Positions 9,332 through 17,167 of a stretch of 64,000 nucleotides of DNA are shown one piece after another; the stretch's first letter is position 1, and each line of letters starts with the position of its first letter. Where the stretch lies: contig CALMEE010000008.1 in assembly GCA_937862885.1 (NCBI GenBank), forward strand, positions 62,001-126,000, in the 5' to 3' direction. The notes below the pieces were generated by a model. The model saw only the letters and a list, made by a program, of their open reading frames with translations. It made no database searches and had not been told where the DNA came from. Made by a program: the position numbers and the translations under genes. This DNA comes from an uncultured Planctomycetaceae bacterium (GTDB lineage Bacteria; Planctomycetota; Planctomycetia; Pirellulales; Pirellulaceae).

Positions 9332-10246
9332 TTACTGGACTTCCCAGTCCAACCCGATATCGAAATTGATTGCCGAGTGCGTGATCGCACCTACGCTGAT
9401 TCTTTCGACGCCAGTGCTGGCGAAGTCGCGCACGGAATCCAAATTCACGCCGCCTGAAATCTCAAGCTCAATGCTCGGTTGGATGGTGTTCCGCAGCTTG
9501 ACCGCTTGCACAATATCCGCAACGGACATGTTGTCGAGCAGTACGATATCGATCGGTAGAACTAGGGCACGTTCTAATTGCTGCAAATCATCAACCTCGA
9601 TTTGAACGATTGTCTGCAATCCCATAGGCAACTCTTGCTGATGATCGGCTATCCATTCGCGTGCCTTGGACACAGCCCATTCAATCGATTGCTCTGCGGT
9701 TACAGATGCAGCAGCAAATGCCAAATGGTTATCTTTGATTAATATTGCGTCAAACAATCCGAAACGATGATTTTGACCGCCACCGCACCGCACCGCATAT
9801 TTCTCCAAATGCCGAAATGCTGGTGTCGTTTTACGCGTATCAAAGATCTTGGCGTTTGTTCCAGCAACACGCGTTACAAATTCTGAAGTCAAACTCGCAA
9901 TGCCAGAAAGACGTCCCAAAAAATTCAAGCAAGTCCGTTCCACAACGAGGATCGCGGACGCTGATCCCTTGATGACGGCGATCGTCTCGTCAGTTTTCAC
10001 GCGTTGGCCATCAGCGACCAGCGTTTGAATCGAGAGTTGGTCCGAGTATTTACGGCACACAACTTTTGCCACCTCGACACCACAAACCACTCCATTCTTC
10101 CGCGCCACAAAAGCGGCACTGCCTTGCACGCGTGGATCAACGAGTGCAGATGTTGTGCAATCGACCCTTCCGCCCAAGTCTTCACGTAAAGCGAGTTCCA
10201 CCAAAATATGGCATTCGCGTTCAACAGCCTCGTTCCAATTCGTCAT
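9332..10246 (-). CDS. nadC: Nicotinate-nucleotide pyrophosphorylase (quinolinate phosphoribosyltransferase)
   Basis: NadC joins quinolinate to PRPP and decarboxylates it to nicotinate mononucleotide, the entry to NAD in de novo synthesis. The protein has 304 residues, slightly longer than the common 280-300. The family signature is complete: D-x-R-K-T-T-P, then LEKYAVRCGGGQNHR and LIKDNH in the middle, and the C-terminal strands EISGGV and ISVGAITHS. The usual glycine of TTPG is alanine here (TTPAFR). No other nad gene is adjacent. Quinolinate could come from the 3-hydroxyanthranilate dioxygenase at 1663-2217 or from aspartate via NadA/NadB elsewhere. Confidence 0.96.
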   Translation of the reverse strand: MTNWNEAVERECHILVELALREDLGGRVDCTTSALVDPRVQGSAAFVARKNGVVCGVEVAKVVCRKYSDQLSIQTLVADGQRVKTDETIAVIKGSASAILVVERTCLNFLGRLSGIASLTSEFVTRVAGTNAKIFDTRKTTPAFRHLEKYAVRCGGGQNHRFGLFDAILIKDNHLAFAAASVTAEQSIEWAVSKAREWIADHQQELPMGLQTIVQIEVDDLQQLERALVLPIDIVLLDNMSVADIVQAVKLRNTIQPSIELEISGGVNLDSVRDFASTGVERISVGAITHSAINFDIGLDWEVQ

Positions 10247-10738
10247 AGATGATCTTTCGGGTCCTAAAAGTGTGTTGATGGCGGTTCATCCATCAAAAGC
10301 GAATGCGCAGATTCCGGAAACTGCCAATAGCTCAACAATTGATCAAACACGCTTGGTCAAATAAATTTCAGGCGGAAGCTGAACATTTCCGCTTGGCATG
10401 GAACATCGTCAAATAGACGTATTCGACACTTGGCCGTGCTAACCTTCTCCCCGCACAATTCGCCAACCGTTAGGTTCAAATCCACGTACAACAATGATAG
10501 TCGCAACATTCTAAACTTCGATTTAAGAAAAAATTTTAAACATGATCATAGCAGGATTCGCTTACCAGCACCGATAATTTCATGCCATAAGCAATCGAAA
10601 ACAAGCCCAATTGACGTGGTTACTCTCGATTCAAAATCTAGCCAGAGACAAGCACTAATTTGTCGGTGCAGTTCTTTCGGTGTTTCCCTGCAGCCGTTTC
10701 CCAACAACGACACGAAAGCCACGTGAAGCGTTGCCGAG
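10247..10738. other. Intergenic region upstream of nadC
   Basis: An AT-rich stretch of about 490 bases between the stop of the fusion gene and the nadC start, both on the minus strand. It should hold the nadC promoter. I found no terminator hairpin with a T-run for the fusion gene and no credible small gene. Confidence 0.5.
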
Positions 10739-13700
10739 TTAGGGTAGTTCATCAAGGGTCACGGATAAGGCGTCGAGCAATTGCGTTGCGTTTCGCTCGG
10801 AAAACACCAGCGGCGGACGAATTTTTAGCACGTTGTGCAACGGCCCATCGGTTCCGATCAAAATACCTCGATCTTTCATGCGGTTCACTATGAAACTGGC
10901 TTCGGCGGTTGCCGGCTCCAGACTTGTTGGCTCCTTCACGAGTTCAATGCCCAAAAACAGACCGCTTCCGCGCACGTCGCCAATCACTGCGTGCCGGTTC
11001 TTCAAGTCGTTGAAACCGAGCAATAATTGTTTGCCGATCATAAGGGCGTGCTGCTGCAAATTATCGCGCTGCACAATTTCAAGTACTTTTGATCCTACTG
11101 CACAGGAGACGGTGTTTCCGCCAAACGTACTGAAAAACTCCATGCCGTCGTCAAAGGCATCGGCAATTACTCGCCGCGTGACAACAGCGGCTAAGGGGTG
11201 GCCGTTCCCCATCGGTTTGCCCAACACGACGATGTCGGGGATAACTCCTTGCAACTCGAAACCGTAGAAGGCGGTACCCAATCGCCCATAGCCAGTTTGA
11301 ACATCATCGGCAATGCAAATTCCCCCCGCTTTTCGCACGATTTCATACACACTTTTCAAATAGTTTTCAGGAAAGATAATCTGACCGCCGACGCTGGGGC
11401 ATGACTCGGCAATAAATCCGCAAAGTTGCCGCCCGCTTCGATTGAGTTCATCCACGGTTACTGCCACATGCTCGGCGTACTGCACACCAGCGTGCAATGG
11501 ATCTCGATGAGGGCCGCGATAGATATCCGCTTGCGGAACCGCATGAACCCAATTTGCGGGCCCGTGGCCGCCTGGACCGTTGTGTTTGTAGGGACTGATG
11601 TCGATCAGAGTGGTGGTATGCCCATGGTAGGCTCCATCTAACACGATCAAATCCTTACCGCACGTAAAATTTCGTGCAAGCCGCAAGGCCAATTCATTGG
11701 CTTCGCTGGCCGAGTTCAAGAAATAACAAACATCAAGCGAGGGGTCGAATGTCTGCAATAACTGTTCAGCAAAAGCAAGTGGCACCTCATGCAAATATCG
11801 CGAATTAGTGTTGAGGACTCGCATATGACGAACTGCCGTCTCAACGACCTCCGGATGGCAATGACCAACATGCGGAACATTGTTGTATGCATCGATATAC
11901 GCACGTCCGTCGTGCGAAAACAAGTGGCTGCCTCGACCCCGACAAATCATTAACGGCTCACGATAGCTGAGTCGAACATTGCCGCCAAATAACTGTGACC
12001 TTCGTTTTGATGTCGCATCCCAGCGCTCAGCAGGTAAACGATGCTGGTTCGAGATTGCCAAGGAACGGCGTTGCAACGAATTCGACGGCGCGTCTACATG
12101 TTGGCTCGTCTTTTCATCGGTCGCTTTCAGGCCAAGCATCAAGTCGGCGTCTGGACAGATGCTGGACCAAACATCTGCCAAAAATACTTGTCCCACACCG
12201 GGGAAGTCATGTTCGTAGTCCAAGAGATCCAAGATAATTTGGAAGTGCAAATGGGAAGTCCAGCCACCGTTTTCGCTGGGGTCCCCCAACCAGCCGATCG
12301 TTTCACCACGTGCCATTTTTTGTTTCGACCTCACACAATCCAGCGTGTTTCTCGCAAGATGGCCGTACAACGTATAAAACACAGCGTCCGCATCGGTGCG
12401 ATGTTCCAAAATCACCAGTGTGCCGTAGTCCAGTGCCCGGTCGATGGTACCGGCGTAGACCACGTTACCTGCCAAAGGCGCGACGACTTCGCTTCCTGAC
12501 TTAGCAAACAAATCGATGCCTAAATGGAGGGTCCTAGCCTGTTTCTCATCGTCTGAGGCGAGAAATTGATCGGAAGTGTAAACACACCTCGGCTCCAAAT
12601 ACCCGCCGTAGCCAAAGGTTGCATCATGCTCCTCAAGCGTGGTGAAAATCAGATCGGTCGACTGAGGTTCTGTAATTGGCCAAGAGAGTTGCGCTACCAG
12701 CGGACTTGATACACTTAGATCGAGGGCAATGCCTGAACTGCGATCGTGACCGCTTAGAGGAAAGGCAAACTCGTTCCGTTTGCCCCTCAACCAATCGATG
12801 ACCACTGAACTTCTGGGCATCGGATCATACCCACAGGCAGCGCGAAATGCGGCGGTCGCCAGTCCGTAAGATATTGCTTGGATCTGCGGCAGAATTTCGC
12901 GAATCGAATTCTGGCTTACTGCTAGATACGGATCGTCCGGACGCTGTTGCATATTTTCAGCGGCCATGACCACACTCGTACATAATCGCATACCAACCAG
13001 CCCAAATAGTGCCTGTAACTCCTGTTCGCTAAGAGGTCTTTCTGCATGGTATGAGGCAACCATCAGTTGAGCCGTTCGCAACGGATCCGGTTTCTTCAAA
13101 ATCAAATAGGCAATCGCCGTTGCCAAGTCAGCCACGGTCCACGTGTGAACGACATCGCCAAAATCGATAATTCCGACAACGTGATCGCCTGTCGTTTCCG
13201 GACCCGTGCAAATCAAGACATTATGATCATTGGCATCGTTGTGGATGATCGACTTAGGGCACTCAGCCAAAACCGGCATCGCATGGCGGTCGAACCGACG
13301 TACCAAGTTGTCGACGTTAGACCTTAACCCAGGTTCTGAAACGAGGTGAATTTTCTGATGAATCACACTTGCAGAATCATTTGGGCTCCAGCAGAACTTA
13401 CGATGAAAGGCTGGGTGATCAAATGTTTCGAGAATTCGATCCAAACTCCCCATTGTTCGACCGAAGTCCTGAATTAATTGAGGAGAATGATAACGAACAT
13501 TCGCGAGTGGCTTACCAGGAAGGTACGTCACCATATATGCGTAATGTGCATTCTGGTGGCTGTCTTCGATACGCTCATAATCCAAATTGGACAACGACTT
13601 GATTGGGGTCGGAGACAGCGCTTTGTATTGCCCTATGTGGTGCAAAATCGCAATTTGGCCTTCAATGATCACGCGATCGTCTTCACCAGAAACAACCTTG

Positions 13701-13858
13701 AAGACACTTCTCTCGCCGGAGCACGAAGTAACCAAAAAGTTTTGGTCGCGTTCACTAGGCAAAGGACGCAATTCCTCCACTTGCCAACCGTATTTCTGCG
13801 CTAAAAACGTGCGGATTAACGTCGGTTCGATTTGAGGAGTTGATGCTAACAAACCCAT
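10739..13858 (-). CDS. Three-domain fusion: APH-type kinase, M23 zinc peptidase domain, class-III PLP aminotransferase/phospho-lyase
   Basis: A protein of 1039 residues from the ATG at 13858 (MGLLAST). The frame stays open to 13966, but the region upstream reads into the neighbouring gene's 3' end, so I prefer the shorter form. Residues 1-350 are an aminoglycoside-phosphotransferase-like kinase: HNDANDHN at 206-213 and IDFGD at 231-235. Residues about 400-570 form an M23/LytM domain with all zinc ligands: HLGID (H445, D449), YGH (H500) and HLH (536-538). Residues 615-1039 are a class-III PLP enzyme: DDVQTGYGR at 851-859 and the Schiff-base lysine K881 in GKPMGNGHP. There is no signal peptide. 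Animal hydroxylysine kinase and the phospho-lyases for phosphohydroxylysine and phosphoethanolamine belong to these same two families. With the ALDH7 gene 62 bases upstream, 5-hydroxylysine breakdown is the best guess; ethanolamine or another amino alcohol is the alternative. Confidence 0.9.
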   Translation of the reverse strand: MGLLASTPQIEPTLIRTFLAQKYGWQVEELRPLPSERDQNFLVTSCSGERSVFKVVSGEDDRVIIEGQIAILHHIGQYKALSPTPIKSLSNLDYERIEDSHQNAHYAYMVTYLPGKPLANVRYHSPQLIQDFGRTMGSLDRILETFDHPAFHRKFCWSPNDSASVIHQKIHLVSEPGLRSNVDNLVRRFDRHAMPVLAECPKSIIHNDANDHNVLICTGPETTGDHVVGIIDFGDVVHTWTVADLATAIAYLILKKPDPLRTAQLMVASYHAERPLSEQELQALFGLVGMRLCTSVVMAAENMQQRPDDPYLAVSQNSIREILPQIQAISYGLATAAFRAACGYDPMPRSSVVIDWLRGKRNEFAFPLSGHDRSSGIALDLSVSSPLVAQLSWPITEPQSTDLIFTTLEEHDATFGYGGYLEPRCVYTSDQFLASDDEKQARTLHLGIDLFAKSGSEVVAPLAGNVVYAGTIDRALDYGTLVILEHRTDADAVFYTLYGHLARNTLDCVRSKQKMARGETIGWLGDPSENGGWTSHLHFQIILDLLDYEHDFPGVGQVFLADVWSSICPDADLMLGLKATDEKTSQHVDAPSNSLQRRSLAISNQHRLPAERWDATSKRRSQLFGGNVRLSYREPLMICRGRGSHLFSHDGRAYIDAYNNVPHVGHCHPEVVETAVRHMRVLNTNSRYLHEVPLAFAEQLLQTFDPSLDVCYFLNSASEANELALRLARNFTCGKDLIVLDGAYHGHTTTLIDISPYKHNGPGGHGPANWVHAVPQADIYRGPHRDPLHAGVQYAEHVAVTVDELNRSGRQLCGFIAESCPSVGGQIIFPENYLKSVYEIVRKAGGICIADDVQTGYGRLGTAFYGFELQGVIPDIVVLGKPMGNGHPLAAVVTRRVIADAFDDGMEFFSTFGGNTVSCAVGSKVLEIVQRDNLQQHALMIGKQLLLGFNDLKNRHAVIGDVRGSGLFLGIELVKEPTSLEPATAEASFIVNRMKDRGILIGTDGPLHNVLKIRPPLVFSERNATQLLDALSVTLDELP

Positions 13859-13920
13859 GGCGACTCGATTCGCATGTTTCAAAAATGAACGTAGCCGGAG
13901 ACTCGGATAACGAGTCCGTG

Positions 13921-15444
13921 TTATCCGAAGTTGATGCCTTGCGCCAGCGGCAGCTTGTCCGACCAATTGATCGTGTTAGTTTGGCGGCGCATGTAGATCT
14001 TCCAGGCATCCGAACCCGATTCACGTCCCCCGCCGGTGTCTTTTTCACCACCGAACGCACCACCGATCTCAGCACCGCTCGTGCCAATATTAACGTTGGC
14101 AATTCCACAATCTGAACCGGATGCTGACAAGAATTTTTCCGCAGCGATTAGGTTTGTAGTGAAAATCGAACTGCTTAAGCCTTGCGGTACCGAGTTCTGC
14201 ATGGCCATCGCCTCATCCAGACTCCGGTAGCTCAACAAAAAGAGAATGGGCACAAACGATTCCTGATGCATCAGGTCCGAATGTTCATGCATGCGGACGA
14301 TGGTCGGCTCGACGTAGTAACCTGGGCCATCGAGAATTCGACCGCCGACTAGGATTTCGCCACCCTCAATCTGCGCTTGCTTTAGCGTCTTTTCAAATAA
14401 CTCGATCGCAGTCGCAGAAACCACCGGGCCCATGATGACCCCTTTATCGAGGGGGTTTCCGATCTTCACTTGGCGATAAGCGGCGATTAGCTGATTGGAT
14501 AGGGAGTCGATAATTGACTCATGCACCAATAATCGACGTGTTGTTGTACAGCGTTGCCCGGAGGTACCAATAGCACCAAAGAGTATGGCACGCACTGCCA
14601 AATCGAGATTGGCATCCGGCTCGATGATCATGGCATTGTTCCCACCCAATTCCAATAGACACCGCCCCAATCTTTCTCCTACGACTTGTGATACCCGTCG
14701 CCCTACGCTGCATGAACCTGTGAAGCTGATTAGCGGCAAGCGGCGATCCGCGACCATGGGACCGGCGATTTCTTCGTTGCCGCCAATCACGAGATTGAAA
14801 ATCCCGCCGACGCCATGATCAGCGGTAATTCGATTGCAGATGTGCTGTACTGCAATGCTAACCAACGGCGTCAGCAGCGATGGTTTCCAAATCATGGTGT
14901 CTCCACAGACGGCAGCCAACGCCGCATTCCAGGACCATACGGCGACGGGGAAATTAAACGCGCTGATGATGCCGATTGCCCCAAGAGGATGCCATTGCTC
15001 ATACATACGATGCTTCGGTCGTTCTGAATGCATCGTCGAACCGCATAATTGTCTAGAAAGCCCTACTGCGAAGTCGCAAATATCGATCATCTCTTGGACC
15101 TCACCGATGCCTTCAGCACGGATTTTCCCCATCTCCAATGAGATCAATTCGCCCAGCGGTTCCAAGTCATCACGTAAGGCGTTTCCCAAATCGCGCACAA
15201 GTTGACCTCGCGCTGGCGCTGGCACTTCACGCCATTGATTGAAAGCCGATATAGCATGATCCACGACCTGGTCGTAACTGGGGCGAGTGGCCATGATTAC
15301 GTCGCCGATTGGCGCAGCATTGATGGGTGAGTACGAAACCAAGCGTTCGCCAGCAGCGTCAGTAATCCAAGCACCCGCGCCGATACAGGCCCCCGGATTG
15401 GATGGCTGAATTTCTAAACGTTGCAATAGGTTTTTAATATTCAT
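13921..15444 (-). CDS. ALDH7-type (antiquitin) aldehyde dehydrogenase, probable aminoadipate-semialdehyde / piperideine-6-carboxylate dehydrogenase
   Basis: This 507-residue NAD-dependent dehydrogenase has the hallmarks of the ALDH7 family: FNFPVAV (N164), SFTGS (240-244), E265 in ELGGNN, and catalytic C299 in GTSGQRCTTTRR. The C-terminal signature E-I-G-G-A-F-G-G-E-K-D-T-G-G-G-R-E-S-G-S-D and LPLAQGI is nearly identical to antiquitin. Antiquitin oxidises 2-aminoadipate 6-semialdehyde (in equilibrium with piperideine-6-carboxylate) to 2-aminoadipate in lysine and hydroxylysine catabolism. The gene is first of a pair: the kinase/phospho-lyase fusion follows 62 bases later on the same strand, so the two are probably one transcript. 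Cytoplasmic; no odd features. Confidence 0.94.
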   Translation of the reverse strand: MNIKNLLQRLEIQPSNPGACIGAGAWITDAAGERLVSYSPINAAPIGDVIMATRPSYDQVVDHAISAFNQWREVPAPARGQLVRDLGNALRDDLEPLGELISLEMGKIRAEGIGEVQEMIDICDFAVGLSRQLCGSTMHSERPKHRMYEQWHPLGAIGIISAFNFPVAVWSWNAALAAVCGDTMIWKPSLLTPLVSIAVQHICNRITADHGVGGIFNLVIGGNEEIAGPMVADRRLPLISFTGSCSVGRRVSQVVGERLGRCLLELGGNNAMIIEPDANLDLAVRAILFGAIGTSGQRCTTTRRLLVHESIIDSLSNQLIAAYRQVKIGNPLDKGVIMGPVVSATAIELFEKTLKQAQIEGGEILVGGRILDGPGYYVEPTIVRMHEHSDLMHQESFVPILFLLSYRSLDEAMAMQNSVPQGLSSSIFTTNLIAAEKFLSASGSDCGIANVNIGTSGAEIGGAFGGEKDTGGGRESGSDAWKIYMRRQTNTINWSDKLPLAQGINFG

Positions 15445-16166
15445 GCCAAGCGTATGTTAGGTCATCAACTGGTTTCAAACATGTGAATTAGACTGATTTT
15501 ATCATGCTTAGCGAAATTTATTTAGTGGTGCTACTTTATTGGTGTTTGGCGAATGAACGCGTGAATGTTCTGGATGGAACCTTTGATTATTTCGGTATGT
15601 GAGGTCAACTCGGGGACTGTGGATGAGAGGATTTCAAAACTGGACAAGCAAGGAGCTTAGCGAAACAAAACGACTCCTTTGGCTTTCCGTTTGATAGTCA
15701 GGTCAAAGCGCGTTGATTCGCACTGTAGACGTTTGCGATGCGCACGGCCAACGATTACGGCAAGATCTTGAATCACTTATATCGACTGAGCACGCACCGC
15801 ACCCGTTTTTCGAGCAAATCAGGATTCAACGTCTGTTTGCGATGCTCTTTAGTTACCGAGAGAGTTGACCAGCTGACATAACCACCATTCTCTCACATTT
15901 CGTGCAAAATCCCCAACTATTGTCACCGAAAACCGTGTACCCATAGAAAGGAGGGGTGATTCCACTGGTGGACGAGACCATTGCATAACACCTACTGAAT
16001 TTCAATCGATAAAGTTATTGAGCGGGAAAATTGAAAAAAATTAAATTTTAGTTGATGAACTGGGTTCCATGACTAGCCAATTTAACTAAGCTGAAGGGGT
16101 TAAACTGTTGACAGTTTCTAGCGTGTTAACACCGTTTTTGGATTTACCACAGCATAGGAGGTAAAC
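15445..16166. other. Long leader/promoter region between the ALDH7 gene and the PEP-CTERM gene
   Basis: About 720 AT-rich bases between divergent genes. An inverted repeat AAACTG-TTGA-CAGTTT lies at 16102-16117, 50 bases ahead of the PEP-CTERM gene, and overlaps a TTGACA that could be a -35 element, although no good -10 follows at 17 bases. A purine stretch resembling an SD sequence at 15947-15955 leads into no real gene. No other coding signal is seen. Confidence 0.5.
16156..16162 (+). promoter_or_regulatory. Near-perfect Shine-Dalgarno sequence of the PEP-CTERM gene
   Basis: AGGAGGT sits four bases ahead of the ATG at 16167. It is the strongest SD sequence in the window, where most genes have weak ones, and suggests high translation of this secreted protein. 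Confidence 0.8.
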
Positions 16167-16904
16167 ATGCGAGTTAAAATTGGACGAGTTTTGAGTTTAT
16201 GCTTATTTCTCAGTTTAGGATCTACGGCGGCAAAGGCCGATGTCGTCGTACCAAATTACGCCGCAGGCAGTGAAGCAACGGGTGCGTTTTTCTTGTTTTC
16301 AACGCTTGCCGCTGGTCGCACTTATCAGATGACCATCGCTGCAAACCAACTGACGAATATTGTTGGTCAACAGATTACAGGCATGCAAATTCGACTGAAT
16401 GGTGGCTTTGCGAATAATTGGCCACCCGAGGATGTCGGTTTCGACTTCTTCAATGTCGTAATCGGGCCAGGTGTAGCTCCATCCGCGATGAGCAATACGT
16501 TTGCAGACAATTTTACGGGCGTTGGATCGACGGTCCGTACTGGTCCGCTCACGATCGCTGCAGGATCATTTCTGACGGGTCCCGGCCCCAACGACTTTGG
16601 TCCAGCGATTACGTTCGACTCTGGCTATTTGTATAACGGGGGTGACTTGGCGATCGAGTTTCGATTCGGTCCCCAGATCAGTGGTACGATTGTCAACCCG
16701 AGCTTCGATGCAGTTCCAACAGCGGGCGATGGTTGGGGATCAGATTTCGCCGCTCGCTGGACGGGCAACGCCGCTGGCACGTCTGGAGCAAACGGCAATT
16801 TCATTGTCTCCAATCTGATTGCGATTCCCGAGCCAACCTCGGGCACGTTACTACTGTTCGCGATGGCTGGAATGTTGCTTCGCCGACGATCTGTTGGGCG
16901 CTAA
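16167..16904 (+). CDS. Secreted protein with PEP-CTERM sorting signal
   Basis: A 245-residue exported protein. A signal peptide covers residues 1-24 (ending A-A-K-A-D). The mature part is a beta-rich, Gly/Asn-rich region of no named family. The C-terminus carries a PEP-CTERM tripartite signal: PEP at 221-223, a hydrophobic helix (about 226-237) and the basic end LLRRRSVGR. Such proteins are cut and anchored or released by an exosortase at the cell envelope; no exosortase gene lies in the window. The strong SD sequence and the clean terminator directly after the gene indicate a single-gene, well-expressed transcript. The function of the mature domain is unknown. Confidence 0.88.
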   Translation: MRVKIGRVLSLCLFLSLGSTAAKADVVVPNYAAGSEATGAFFLFSTLAAGRTYQMTIAANQLTNIVGQQITGMQIRLNGGFANNWPPEDVGFDFFNVVIGPGVAPSAMSNTFADNFTGVGSTVRTGPLTIAAGSFLTGPGPNDFGPAITFDSGYLYNGGDLAIEFRFGPQISGTIVNPSFDAVPTAGDGWGSDFAARWTGNAAGTSGANGNFIVSNLIAIPEPTSGTLLLFAMAGMLLRRRSVGR

Positions 16905-16939
16905 CTGAGCATTGACACAAAAATTTACCGATTGAACAC

Positions 16940-16976
16940 AATGGCCTGATTCCAAATGGATCAGGCCATTTCTTTT
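16940..16976 (+). terminator. Rho-independent terminator of the PEP-CTERM gene
   Basis: AATGGCCTGA (16940-16949) pairs with TCAGGCCATT (16961-16970) around an 11-base loop, followed by T-C-T-T-T-T-T. It starts 36 bases after the stop codon. Confidence 0.88.
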
Positions 16977-17167
16977 TCAACACACGCGGATTCGTATTTG
17001 CATCCTTCAGTTCTGCGGCAAGCCAGCTACCATGACCAACCATCCAAGCTTCCCAGTAATCGTTCATCGACAACGAGACCGTCGATTAACGTGAACTTAA
17101 ACTGCCTAGGGAGCCAACCTATGCACGCAATCGGAGATCTGTTAGCTCACAACATCGAAACGATGGA

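Noticed and set aside
10466-10487. GGTTCAAATCC, which looks like a tRNA T-loop
   Set aside because: No matching acceptor or anticodon stems on either side; the flanks cannot fold into a cloverleaf.
15947-15988. Purine-rich SD-like sequence followed by GTG
   Set aside because: The spacing from the SD-like bases to the GTG is too short, and the frame ends after ten codons. I read it as chance or part of the leader.
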